DNA of 63,046 nt from Polaromonas sp. (GTDB taxonomy: Bacteria > Pseudomonadota > Gammaproteobacteria > Burkholderiales > Burkholderiaceae_C): assembly GCA_013298945.1 (NCBI GenBank), contig JAAFJR010000012.1, positions 1 through 63,046 on the forward strand, in the 5' to 3' direction. A program made the position numbers and the translations under genes. The notes under the pieces were generated by a model, which was not told the origin of the DNA, did not search any database, and saw only the letters and a list, made by a program, of their open reading frames with translations. Shown piece by piece: positions 7,597 to 15,351 of this stretch (position 1 is the first letter of the stretch; each line of letters opens with the position of its first letter).

Positions 7597-8109
7597 TCAA
7601 GCCTTCATCGGGTGTACGCCTATGTACCAAGCTGGTTTGAGGCTGCGCCACGTTGTGCGTACTTGTTGGTCTGCTGGTATCCAATAGGCAGGGTCAACCA
7701 CATATTCCTTGGAAGTTGTGCCGCCTTTACTGTCTGAGACCACGCCACGGTGAAACAACACATGACGACCTAGCTCTAGTTCTGCATCGTAATCAACGAG
7801 CAATATCGCAACATCTGGCAACGGCTCTGCCTCGACTACCTTGTACACCGTGGCTACGAGCTTGTGCTGGGCAAGCAGACTGGCTATTAAGGTCTCATTG
7901 ACCCAATACGGCCCATATTTTGGGTGTTTGAACTTGGCGCTAGCAACTTCTTTGATATCTGACAGTGTTTTATTGCACAGCATGGCGATACAAGCAAACG
8001 CGCAGTCGAAGTTTTCTGCCTGTTGAATACGTGTGAATGCTGGCGTGAAGCCACTGGGTGATGGCTGGGGGGTATTACTTTGCTGCTTGGTATCTGTGGT
8101 GTTTGACAT
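7597..8109 (-). CDS. C39-like/papain-like cysteine peptidase domain protein
   Basis: 170 residues from the ATG at 8109 (MSNTTDTKQQ), which has a GGAGT ribosome site. A low-complexity Thr/Gln/Ser/Pro leader (1-30) is followed by QQAENFDCAFACIAMLCNKTL, here split: the Gln, Cys and Ala-Cys-x-Ala-Met-Leu pattern is that of the catalytic Cys helix of C39-type bacteriocin peptidases and relatives. GRHVLFHRGV supplies the His and VVDPAYW the Asp. The triad looks complete. No transporter or bacteriocin gene lies nearby, so the substrate is unknown. It could act in the cytoplasm on another element protein. It is convergent with the XRE gene. Confidence 0.6.
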   Translation of the reverse strand: MSNTTDTKQQSNTPQPSPSGFTPAFTRIQQAENFDCAFACIAMLCNKTLSDIKEVASAKFKHPKYGPYWVNETLIASLLAQHKLVATVYKVVEAEPLPDVAILLVDYDAELELGRHVLFHRGVVSDSKGGTTSKEYVVDPAYWIPADQQVRTTWRSLKPAWYIGVHPMKA

Positions 8110-8509
8110 GTTTACTCCGATAGTGAGGGATAGATATGCAGTGCTGGCTGCTACAGCTCCTACTCCCCTTATCTTCTTGACATGCCTTGTGAGCATGACT
8201 GGCTGCCCTGCATCTATCGGGGTGTTGATGGATGCCTTGTTTCAGTGTGCGGGGGAGGTACAGAGGAAGCACGGAGGAAGTGTGAGCTGCGGCAAGTCTT
8301 GCGCCTGCGCTGGTGACACGGTTGCGCTTGGTCTTATGCCTTGTGCGTAGCTCGTGTGCTTTTTTATGTTATCGGAGAAATGGCGATGTCTGGTGAGAAT
8401 AAAACTTTGCTGTACCCGCGCTAAAAGTTTGTCGTCTGAGGGTTTTGTTGGGGTGAGGTTAAAGGTGAAATTAAAGTTGAAGGGTGAAAGTGATGGTGAT
8501 CTGGTTGTG
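8110..8509. other. 400-bp gap without a convincing gene
   Basis: This stretch separates the peptidase-like gene from the AbrB-like gene. A plus-strand open frame overlaps it (8033-8350) but is Cys-rich, lacks a ribosome site, runs antisense into the peptidase gene and matches nothing I know. An AAAACTTT / AAAAGTTT inverted pair (about 8400-8430) and a purine-rich GGTGAAA-type stretch (8455-8490) are the only structures seen. Promoters for the flanking minus-strand genes probably lie here. Confidence 0.4.
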
Positions 8510-8737
8510 TCACCAAGCTTCTGGCTTTAATTCTGCTTTACTCTTGGCGGCTTTGCTTGCTTTGACGAAGTAGGCGGTGTTTACGGAAGCTGTGTCAACG
8601 GGAGTGAGAACAATCTGGCGTGCTTCTGTATCCATTGCCACGGTAACTGTGCTACCTGCTTGTAGCCCAAAAGCTGTTGTTACAAAGTGAGGCAATAAGA
8701 CGCCTTTGCCGTTACCCCATTTCATGATTCTTGCCAT
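8510..8737 (-). CDS. AbrB/MazE-type DNA-binding protein (SpoVT-AbrB fold)
   Basis: 75 residues from the ATG at 8737, preceded by AAAGGA. The start MARIMKWGNGKGVLLPHFVTT matches the swapped-hairpin AbrB/MazE fold (W-G-N-S/G-x-(G/A)-(V/I)-x-(L/I)-P), followed by LQAGSTVTVAMDTEARQIVLTPV. The tail is Lys/Ala-rich. Such proteins are antitoxins or autorepressors; no MazF- or PIN-type toxin gene follows or precedes it, so an orphan regulator of the element is more likely. The longer frame upstream (to 8854) lacks a ribosome site and the fold begins at this Met. Confidence 0.75.
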   Translation of the reverse strand: MARIMKWGNGKGVLLPHFVTTAFGLQAGSTVTVAMDTEARQIVLTPVDTASVNTAYFVKASKAAKSKAELKPEAW

Positions 8738-8904
8738 GCCAATGTCCTTTCTTGCGTTATGTGTGGTGTTCTGAGTTGTATAAACATTGTTGTAAATTGC
8801 AAGTGGCTGGACACTATCTGTGGTGAACTCTGGGTTGCGAGTAAGGACGGTCAAAATACTGGTGCGTCCTTACTCGCTTGACTAGCTTGTTCTGGCAAAC
8901 AGAA

Positions 8905-10194
8905 TTAGACGGTGATGTCGTAATCCTCTTCACTTACGTCGTCCTCGTCATCTGAGTAAATCACCGTTGCCATAATGCCTGTCCGTTTTGTTGGCTGCTC
9001 TAGCTTTGCAGTCTCTTCATACGCCTTTTGCAACTGGCTGTGAATGCTTGCCCAGTTGTCCTTACAAAAACAATGCCGCACTAAGTCTGACGGCGGGTAG
9101 TAGTCTTGGGTATATTTGATTTGGTAAGGCACGTTACTCTTGCCCAGCGACTCAAACTGCTTCCACGGCACGCTGATGTCTATGTTCAAAGTCTTGGCAA
9201 AGTGAGCTTTCAAGTCCGCAAAGTTATCTGGACGGCGCTTGTCAAACTTATCAGAATACAATCTTCGCAAATCACCCCCGTCAAAGTAAGCTTCCAATAG
9301 CTGCTCCGCCCACATACGGTTATCACCTTTAAGCCGTAGCAGTGATTTTTCGATTGCTTGGTGGTATGGCTTCTTTTTACGCTGTGCGCTCACCCCTAGC
9401 TTCATTGAGTTAATGACGTACTCTTCAAACAATGTTTCGTAGAGCCCCGTGCTGTAGGCCTCCTGCCACGCTGTTGCATGATTCAACACACGCCCACTCT
9501 TTGTCAGCTCTTGCAGCCTGAGCTTGATTTCTGTACGTACAGTTCGGACGGCCACATTTTGTAGCTGCTGCTTAACTTCCTCATCCTTAAAAATGCAGTG
9601 ACTGAACTCCATCTTGTTGTAAGACGTAATTTTTGCCTCTCTAAATGGGTAGGTAGAAGACGCGTTCAGTTTATGTGCGCTAAAGTAAACCTCGCTGCGC
9701 CCCGCTGCCTTGGCTGCCTCAGAAAACAGTTTGACCTGCTGGTGAGCATCATCCACTGAGTTGAGTACGTTGAGGTATGTCAAATCCACGCCTTCAAGGC
9801 GTACCTGCGACAAGCCTAACTGATTCAACGTATCTTTGGAGACCCCCACGCTGGCAAGCCATATTTTGCAGACCCAAAAGAAGGCGTGACACGCTGCGTA
9901 CACACTGGTTCCGTGTAGCGCGTTGTGCCCTAAAAGGGCGTTTGGCGCGTGGAAGTTCTTAAACACAAGGTGTGTTGGCATATCTGCTTTGCCTACCTTG
10001 GATATGGTGTAGTACTGAACCTTGCCTTTGAGCACGTCTGGTAAATCCATCCTCGCAGGCGTGCTCCTTAATGGTAGTATTTCCCCTCCTACTTCTATGG
10101 GCTGCTGGTAACGACAAGCTGACCTTAGATAAGCTACATCATCTGCTGTGAAGCTGGTAATATCTAAACTTGGTTTAAAGAGTGTGTCTGTCAT
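8905..10194 (-). CDS. Putative phage/plasmid replication initiation protein
   Basis: 429 residues from the ATG at 10194 (MTDTLFKPSLDI); a start at 10239 is also open but has no ribosome site. The sequence RLEGVDLTYLNVL and, ~50 residues later, AKITSYNKMEF recall the filamentous-phage gpII/RstA-type replication proteins, where a Y-x-K motif lies in a beta-rich core, followed by a helical domain (VRTEIKLRLQELTKSGRVLN). The acidic tail DDEDDVSEEDYD is unusual. Position supports replication: a RepA-like ATPase lies directly upstream, and iteron-like repeats occupy the gap between them. The assignment to that family is from memory and needs a profile search; no HUH pair is obvious. Confidence 0.5.
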   Translation of the reverse strand: MTDTLFKPSLDITSFTADDVAYLRSACRYQQPIEVGGEILPLRSTPARMDLPDVLKGKVQYYTISKVGKADMPTHLVFKNFHAPNALLGHNALHGTSVYAACHAFFWVCKIWLASVGVSKDTLNQLGLSQVRLEGVDLTYLNVLNSVDDAHQQVKLFSEAAKAAGRSEVYFSAHKLNASSTYPFREAKITSYNKMEFSHCIFKDEEVKQQLQNVAVRTVRTEIKLRLQELTKSGRVLNHATAWQEAYSTGLYETLFEEYVINSMKLGVSAQRKKKPYHQAIEKSLLRLKGDNRMWAEQLLEAYFDGGDLRRLYSDKFDKRRPDNFADLKAHFAKTLNIDISVPWKQFESLGKSNVPYQIKYTQDYYPPSDLVRHCFCKDNWASIHSQLQKAYEETAKLEQPTKRTGIMATVIYSDDEDDVSEEDYDITV

Positions 10195-10236
10195 GATGTT
10201 GGTCTGTTGAGTTAGGTGATAAATGTGTTTAGATTG

Positions 10237-10325
10237 CATATAGTCCGTATTACTGTGTACAGTCTACATAGCGTATACAGGCTATAAAGCTTGCATAGTC
10301 CATATAGCTTACATAGTCCATATAG
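10237..10325. repeat. Iteron-like AT-rich repeats upstream of the replication gene
   Basis: CATAGTCCATATAG occurs at 10294-10307 and again at 10312-10325 (18-bp period), with related CATATAGTCC (10238-10247) and ACAGTCTACATAG (10260-10272) strings before them. Phased repeats of one to two helical turns next to a Rep gene are typical of origins bound by the initiator. They may instead be operator sites for the same gene. Confidence 0.45.
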
Positions 10326-10526
10326 TCTTACTAGTAGTAGTTATTTATATTAAGCGTTGAATGGCAACATCTTGAAAAACAGCAATTGGCACGTGCATCT
10401 ATCGCGCATACCTTTTACCGCCTTTCAATGCTGAGTTCTGGCATCTGTGATGATTTAATAATATTGACTTTGCGAGTGTTGCAAAGTCAAATTAACGCCT
10501 CATCCGTGATGTCTGCATCAGATAGT

Positions 10527-10566
10527 TGAAATCATGAAATCGTGAAATCGTGAAATCATGCAATCC
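10527..10566. repeat. 8-bp tandem repeat, five units
   Basis: Consecutive TGAAATCA, TGAAATCG, TGAAATCG, TGAAATCA and TGCAATCC directly after the stop of the ATPase gene (minus strand). The remaining gap between this and the iteron-like repeats (10326-10526) shows no gene; it is AT-rich with a CTTTGCG...GCAAAG inverted pair near 10470. Confidence 0.6.
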
Positions 10567-10574
10567 ACGTGCTT

Positions 10575-11531
10575 CTAGTCAAATACGTACTTTGTCATTG
10601 ACCTCTTAATGCGACTAACTGTCGATTCTGAAATATTAAATTTTTCAGCAATTACTTTCCCGCTTAAACCTTCTTTGAGGCAAGCTCTTATTTCTTCATC
10701 TCTGTTTTCAGTATTGGAAAATAATTTCTCATGCTTTACCTCCGTACATAAAACCTCAGGCCATTGCTTCTCGTTCATTTTTGTTTTAATGACGAAACGA
10801 AAATCTTTATCCAAAGGTATACCTGCGTCTCTTTGTTTTACTACATTTAGAAAAAATGTGGTTTCTGTTTCAGTTCGTGGCTCATCTGTTTTGGTTAAAG
10901 ACAACACATAGTGCATTTGCCTTGTTTTCTTTGAAGAGCCATACTGAGTTCCATTTTTGTTATTGTGATGAACCAGTATCGTAGCAATGCCTCTAGCGTT
11001 TAACGCATTGAGCCATTTAATTAAACATGTAAATGCCTTGTTACTGCTGATAGCATCAGGACATAGTGATTCCATATTGTCAAATATAATAAGCTTTGGT
11101 TTGCAGTTTTCAATATATTTTTCAATATATTTCTGCCCAGAAATAGTATCAATATCTGAAAATTCTTCGCTACACCAGACGCGACCTAAAAGATTAAAAT
11201 TCAAATCAGCAAGTTCTCGTGTTTCCTCATCGTTATCACGATTCTTAGTAAGCATTAAACGTAGTCTAAATAGTGCCTCGCCTGATTCTCCGTCAACGTA
11301 TAACACTGGTATGCCGTTACCAACACCCCACGGCCATATTAGTTTTTTAGCTGCGACTGCATAGGCAATTTGTAATACAAACCATGTTTTTCCTACTCCC
11401 GTGTCGCCCGAAATCATTCCAGAACCGCCCTCGTAAATAAGATTAGGTAAAAGTGCTATTGGGGCAACTATTTTTTTTGCTAAAAACTCCTTCAATTTTT
11501 CTACGCTACTATCTTCAGCTTTTTTTGACAT
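10575..11531 (-). CDS. RepA-like AAA_25 ATPase/helicase with C-terminal HTH
   Basis: 318 residues. Walker A GDTGVGKT (42-49), Walker B LIIFDN (Asp151), and a motif TILVHHNNKNGTQYGSSKKT split around residues 180-205 match the hexameric RepA/AAA_25 helicases of plasmids such as RSF1010 and of integrative elements. The C-terminus (about 288-315, LKEGLSGKVIAEKFNISEST) is a resolvase-type helix-turn-helix, which may let it bind the origin. A good AAGGAAGT ribosome site precedes the ATG. It stands between the AlpA-like gene (10 bp upstream) and the putative replication initiator, forming a replication module. It probably unwinds DNA at the element's origin. Confidence 0.8.
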   Translation of the reverse strand: MSKKAEDSSVEKLKEFLAKKIVAPIALLPNLIYEGGSGMISGDTGVGKTWFVLQIAYAVAAKKLIWPWGVGNGIPVLYVDGESGEALFRLRLMLTKNRDNDEETRELADLNFNLLGRVWCSEEFSDIDTISGQKYIEKYIENCKPKLIIFDNMESLCPDAISSNKAFTCLIKWLNALNARGIATILVHHNNKNGTQYGSSKKTRQMHYVLSLTKTDEPRTETETTFFLNVVKQRDAGIPLDKDFRFVIKTKMNEKQWPEVLCTEVKHEKLFSNTENRDEEIRACLKEGLSGKVIAEKFNISESTVSRIKRSMTKYVFD

Positions 11532-11541
11532 GATTACTTCC

Positions 11542-12126
11542 TTAAACTTGATAAATGAATGGCGTGTTTGAATCTCGTGCGGATATCCACGCAGCTATCC
11601 AGGCATGAACCTCAGATGCGACAAAGCGCGAGGCACTTCTGCGGCTAAACCCCATACGTACTGGCGCGGGGAATCTTCCGTTCTTAACAGCATCAGCTAA
11701 AAAACTCTTTTTAAAGTTAATCAGAAAACAGACTTCTTTGAACGTCAGGAAGCGCTGAATTTGTTCCGATGCTGCCTCCCCCACGGAATGCATCACAGCA
11801 TGGGATAAATTTGTTGAGCTTTGATCTGGCACTAGTTCGTGCGGCGGTGCTAGTGATTGATACGTAGAGGTATCTTTTGCGTCTACAACTACTGCAACAC
11901 GGGTATCCGCTATCTGGCTAAGTGGTTTGCGTGCTTCTACCACTTGAGGTACAACAAATACACGCTCTAAAGATTTGTTGCAGATAACGCGCTTACTAAT
12001 GTGCCCTGATCTAGGGTCATAAGTGCTTGAGTGTATAACTCTCGAAGTAGTACTGTGACTACCTAAAGCCTTATGCGTAAGCGTAACTGGGATTGATTTA
12101 ACAGATATGACAGATATGACAGACAT
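11542..12126 (-). CDS. AlpA-like HTH regulator with long N-terminal extension
   Basis: 194 residues from the ATG at 12126, which has a GGAGG ribosome site. The last ~65 residues (RFLTFKEVCFLINFKKSFLA, NGRFPAPVRMGFSRRSASRF, SEVHAWI) match the AlpA/excisionase winged helix: L(T/S)xxEV...S...Y/AxxxxGxFPxPVxxG.R...W. AlpA proteins activate integrase/excision genes of cryptic prophages and satellites. The first ~125 residues are Ser/Thr/Val-rich and unlike the usual ~70-residue AlpA; no fold recognised. The stop is 10 bp from the ATPase gene, so they are co-transcribed. A terminator hairpin lies directly before the gene, suggesting attenuation. Confidence 0.75.
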   Translation of the reverse strand: MSVISVISVKSIPVTLTHKALGSHSTTSRVIHSSTYDPRSGHISKRVICNKSLERVFVVPQVVEARKPLSQIADTRVAVVVDAKDTSTYQSLAPPHELVPDQSSTNLSHAVMHSVGEAASEQIQRFLTFKEVCFLINFKKSFLADAVKNGRFPAPVRMGFSRRSASRFVASEVHAWIAAWISARDSNTPFIYQV

Positions 12127-12139
12127 GGTTTCCTCCAAA

Positions 12140-12177
12140 CAAAAAAGACATGCCGTTCTTACACAATGCAAGAACGG
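12140..12177 (-). terminator. Intrinsic terminator hairpin 13 bp before the AlpA-like start
   Basis: In minus-strand sense CCGTTCTT (12177-12170) and AAGAACGG (12160-12153) form a perfect 8-bp stem with a 9-nt loop, followed after CATG TC by six T. It ends just upstream of the GGAGG ribosome site of the AlpA-like gene, so transcripts starting upstream would mostly stop before the gene unless read through. Confidence 0.75.
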
Positions 12178-12340
12178 TAATGAAGTCTTTGAAGGAAAGC
12201 ACCCGAAAGCTAAGTAGGCTCTGTCTGCCTGCTTGAAACTAGCTCACGTTACCCAACCTAGGGTAGTGTTCCTATGAAATCTCTTTCATAGGTGTCCATC
12301 GGGCTGAGGAACAACAGATGATCCCAGCCTTTGAGTACAA
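12178..12340 (-). ncRNA. Candidate structured leader RNA / small RNA upstream of the AlpA-like gene
   Basis: Minus-strand RNA shows a series of local hairpins: GGCUG/CAGCC (12329-12302); a perfect 9-bp stem CCUAUGAAA/UUUCAUAGG closed by a GAGA (GNRA) tetraloop (12292-12271); UACCC/GGGUA (near 12264-12248); and a two-part stem AGCUA/UAGCU enclosing AGGC/GCCU (12243-12208). The terminator at 12140-12177 then ends it. No open frame with a ribosome site is visible. A promoter-like TTTACA-N17-TATTTA (about 12380-12350) lies upstream. P4-type satellites make a processed immunity RNA from a leader upstream of an alpA-region operon; whether this is related is unknown. Confidence 0.5.
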
Positions 12341-12420
12341 AAGAAACTGTTAAATAACTTTTGACGAATAGATTGTAAACCTATTCATCTTGGTTATGAA
12401 AAATATGCAGATTTATTTCG

Positions 12421-12463
12421 CAAAAGAGAAAGCCAGTGTTACCGTATGAGAGCAACACTGGCT
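12421..12463 (-). terminator. Terminator downstream of tRNA-Ser
   Basis: AGCCAGTGTT (12431-12440) and AACACTGGCT (12454-12463) form a 10-bp stem with a 13-nt loop; in minus-strand sense it is followed by TTCTCTTTTG. It lies ~90 bp beyond the 3' end of tRNA-Ser, which is read leftward, and separates it from the AlpA leader. Confidence 0.65.
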
Positions 12464-12553
12464 TGATGCTTCGACTTTTGATAGTTGATTTGTATGTTGA
12501 CTTGCAACATGAAGAGAAAAATGCAATAATATCATGCATTTAGCTCATGTAGT

Positions 12554-12641
12554 TGGCGGAGAAGGTGGGATTCGAACCCACGGTACCTTGCGGTACGCCT
12601 GATTTCGAGTCAGGTACATTCGGCCACTCTGCCACTTCTCC
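12554..12641 (-). tRNA. tRNA-Ser(CGA)
   Basis: 88 nt including an encoded CCA. Acceptor GGAGAAG pairs with CTTCTCC, the T-arm carries GGTTCGAATCC, and the anticodon loop CTCGAAA reads CGA. The long variable arm (CGTACC GCAA GGTACC) is typical of serine tRNA. Its 3' end faces the accessory block, the usual polarity for an integration site, but no copy of the tRNA 3' end was found at the far end of the block. Confidence 0.95.
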
Positions 12642-12655
12642 TGTGTTTGCCGTTG

Positions 12656-13618
12656 CTAAATTGTAACAGCCCCAGTCAAACCAGCTTGCGATGATGGTGT
12701 TGGAGCGATGGTTGCGGGATTGCCTTTTCTGAGGTCCCAAACCAGACCTAAGCGCTCGCAAAACATAATCATATGTCCGAAAACGTCGAATTTGGAAGGT
12801 TGATTGACCGCAACTGTCGCATTTTGGTGGTGGTAACTGTGTAAGCCCTCACCTAGCAATACAAAGGTAATGATCATATTATTGCGGCTCTCGTCTTGAC
12901 TCCCTTCAACTTTGGAGCCAAATAAGTGCGTCAAGGAATTGGCGATGCCCTCAAACTGTTGCAAAACGACGGCGCGAAAGCAACCGGCCCACAACAGACA
13001 TGTTGCGCATTCTTGCCATCCTCCGTATACCCAGCCTAGTGCACCTGGCAATAAATAGCCGGAAATGGCAACTGGCCAGTAGTAGCGCGTCAAAAAAACA
13101 GCAACTGGGTCCTTCAGCAAATCAGGCACATAACGCTTTTCGTCAGAAACGGCACCCTTGAACTTCCAGCCTACATGGGCGTGAAACCAGCCGGCAAAGC
13201 GGTTGGTGATCGGTCCGTTGTCGTCTGCCCATGGTGAATGTGGGTCAAACTGCTGATCGGCAAAACGGTGGTGGCGTCTGTGGTCAGCCACCCAACTTGT
13301 AATGTCGCCCTGCATGGTCCACGTACCCATAATGCCAAGCACCATTTTTCCTGCTTTAGATGTTTTGAAGGCGTGATGTGTGTAGTGACGGTGGAAACCA
13401 ATACCCAAACCAATCGAACTTAAGGTGACGAAAAGCATTTCCAAATTCCAAGCAAACCACGTAGGAACGATTTGTGCAGGTGTGAACGCAATCAACAAAA
13501 GGCCTGTAACCCAAGGAAAGGCAAGAGCAACAGCGTTAGAGATATGCTTGCTCCGATTTTCTGAAACTGATTTGGAAATATGGGGATTAATTTGGTTGAT
13601 AGAACTGGAAGATGACAT
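12656..13618 (-). CDS. Fatty acid desaturase (delta-9 acyl desaturase family)
   Basis: About 320 residues from the ATG at 13618 ([10 protein letters not shown]); in-frame ATGs at 13648 and further up are also open and none has a strong ribosome site. Three histidine boxes of membrane di-iron desaturases are present: HRHYTHH, HRRHHR and HSYHH. Four hydrophobic segments surround them (for example [16 protein letters not shown] and [19 protein letters not shown]). It introduces a double bond into acyl chains of membrane lipids using O2 and an electron donor, adjusting fluidity. The gene stands alone, 14 bp upstream of tRNA-Ser in the same direction, so one transcript may carry both. Confidence 0.88.
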   Translation of the reverse strand: MSSSSSINQINPHISKSVSENRSKHISNAVALAFPWVTGLLLIAFTPAQIVPTWFAWNLEMLFVTLSSIGLGIGFHRHYTHHAFKTSKAGKMVLGIMGTWTMQGDITSWVADHRRHHRFADQQFDPHSPWADDNGPITNRFAGWFHAHVGWKFKGAVSDEKRYVPDLLKDPVAVFLTRYYWPVAISGYLLPGALGWVYGGWQECATCLLWAGCFRAVVLQQFEGIANSLTHLFGSKVEGSQDESRNNMIITFVLLGEGLHSYHHQNATVAVNQPSKFDVFGHMIMFCERLGLVWDLRKGNPATIAPTPSSQAGLTGAVTI

Positions 13619-13914
13619 GTTTAAATCCAAGTTGTTGATTAATGACATGTAAATAATCACATCAATCAAATTCTTTTGCAAGGCGAGTCACTTGGGGAAA
13701 TGACAGATTGAACTCGTTATAAAAGCGATTCCAGCATTTACAAACAATTGATTACAAATTCCATCTATCAGCAATTGAAACTGACTTTAATCATTCCATT
13801 GCCTAGGTACTAAAGTTACAACTATTCCACATGATGATGCAGAATTTATAGATTTAAGTTGCATTTAAACGCCGTAATTAACAGCAAAGGGTTGTAAGTT
13901 GGTAGACTGTACTG
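13619..13914. promoter_or_regulatory. Divergent promoter region between desaturase and histidine kinase
   Basis: About 230-300 bp, AT-rich, with no gene on either strand. Promoter elements for both divergent genes must lie here; I cannot assign a clear -35/-10 pair. Several ATTGAAA/TTCAAT-type strings occur near 13705-13790. Confidence 0.35.
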
Positions 13915-15330
13915 ATGTACTCTGAAATTACCGCCCTGCCACACCACGCTACGGATAATCCCCAAGATTCGACCTTGCCAACACATGTCGTTGATACGCC
14001 GGCAGATATCTTGTGGTTAGAAGCTGAGAGCATTCGCACATTCATGCCTATGCAGCGGCAAACGCAAATCATCACGCTTTTTGTCATCCCGCTGGTTTTT
14101 GCGCTGCTTTACGACACCGTCAATTTGCTTGGCCTATATGCATGGACATTTGTTTCAGCCGTTTTTATTACTTATCGCTGGTGGTTGTCATCGCAATATA
14201 TAAAGCACGTGTATAAAGTAGGCGATGATGCACAGTTGAAATTCAGAGACGCACACTCTTGGACATGGTCAATGTCTGCACTGCTGTGGAGTTTGCTGGA
14301 TTGGCTGTTTTTCAGTCAAGCCTCTATCGGAGACCAGGTGATTTGTTGGCTTATTTTGGCTGGTATTGGTTTACACAGCACGACCAGCTATTCACCACAT
14401 TTGAAAACGATGAAGTTGTTCATCAACACAATGATGATTACTTTGCTCATTGGTATGCTGGGGAGATTGCTGCTCAACACGCAAGCAGCCATTGACTCTA
14501 TGGTGTATGTTGTAGTACCGCTGCTGCTGCTCTTCTGGCGTTTGATCATGAATGCCGGTACAAAAATGCACAGCTCCCATATGCAGGGCTTAAAGCTACT
14601 CAAAGGCAATGCAAAACTAATTACATCGCTCAAGGCGCAAACAGTCCGCGCCAATCAAGCGGTAGCAACAAAAAATCGTTTGTTGGCTAGCGCAGCGCAC
14701 GATATTAGGCAGCCCGTCCTTGCACTTGAAATGTATGCCAGCATGCTCAAATCGGATCCAGATCAGATGACTGTGCTAACTGATAAAGTTTGCCTAGCCA
14801 CAAAATCTGTGCTTAATATGTTTGACAGTTTGTTTGACTTAGCACGCATTGAATCTAGCCAAATCAAAGTCAACAAGACCAATGTTCATCTGCCAGAACT
14901 TTTCCAAGAATTAGATTTGCAATACCAGCCAGCGGCACAAGCTAAAAAACTAGAACTGCGAATGCGCGCTATGCCATTAGACATTGACACGGACCACCAA
15001 CTACTCAAGCGAATTTTAGGCAACTTGGTGATGAATGCCATCAAATTCACAGAAAAAGGCGGCGTTTTATTAGCATGCCGACAAATAAAGCAGGGAATAC
15101 GGTTTGAAATTTGGGATACCGGTGTTGGCATCCCTCATGACCAGCAGGAAGCAGTGTTCAGAGAATTCTACAAAGCGCCTAGCCATGCAGGTACCAGTGA
15201 CGGCTTTGGACTGGGTTTATCTATCGTCGCACGTTTGTGCGAGCCACTGAATTTTAAATTTTCAATGCGATCCAGAGTAAATCGTGGCAGCGTGTTCAGT
15301 ATTGATATACCCACGCCCGCCAAAATCTAA
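13915..15330 (+). CDS. Membrane-bound sensor histidine kinase
   Basis: 471 residues. Residues 50-210 contain about six membrane segments (IITLFVIPLVFALLYDTV, LYAWTFVSAVFITY, VICWLILAGIGLHS, TMMITLLIGMLGRLLL, VVVPLLLLFWRLIM), with no large periplasmic sensor. The kinase core follows: H-box ASAAHDIRQPVLALEMY with phospho-acceptor His262, N-box LGNLVMNAIKF, G1 WDTGVGIP and G2 GFGLGLSIV. The partner is almost surely the LuxR-type response regulator encoded convergently next to it (15352-15945). The signal is unknown; integral-membrane sensing of lipid state or a quinone is possible. The adjacent desaturase hints at membrane control, but this is inference. Confidence 0.88.
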   Translation: MYSEITALPHHATDNPQDSTLPTHVVDTPADILWLEAESIRTFMPMQRQTQIITLFVIPLVFALLYDTVNLLGLYAWTFVSAVFITYRWWLSSQYIKHVYKVGDDAQLKFRDAHSWTWSMSALLWSLLDWLFFSQASIGDQVICWLILAGIGLHSTTSYSPHLKTMKLFINTMMITLLIGMLGRLLLNTQAAIDSMVYVVVPLLLLFWRLIMNAGTKMHSSHMQGLKLLKGNAKLITSLKAQTVRANQAVATKNRLLASAAHDIRQPVLALEMYASMLKSDPDQMTVLTDKVCLATKSVLNMFDSLFDLARIESSQIKVNKTNVHLPELFQELDLQYQPAAQAKKLELRMRAMPLDIDTDHQLLKRILGNLVMNAIKFTEKGGVLLACRQIKQGIRFEIWDTGVGIPHDQQEAVFREFYKAPSHAGTSDGFGLGLSIVARLCEPLNFKFSMRSRVNRGSVFSIDIPTPAKI

Positions 15331-15351
15331 AACTAAAACTAAACCGAAAAT

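Noticed and set aside
8033-8350. Plus-strand open frame of 105 codons overlapping the peptidase-like gene
   Set aside because: Cys-rich composition, no ribosome site, no family resemblance, and its 5' part is antisense to a better-supported gene.
8510-8737. MazEF-type toxin-antitoxin pair
   Set aside because: Only the AbrB/MazE-like partner is present; no small toxin gene lies on either side.
10575-11531. Defence-system ATPase
   Set aside because: Walker A, AAA_25 pattern, C-terminal HTH and neighbours fit a RepA-type replication helicase; no nuclease partner is present.
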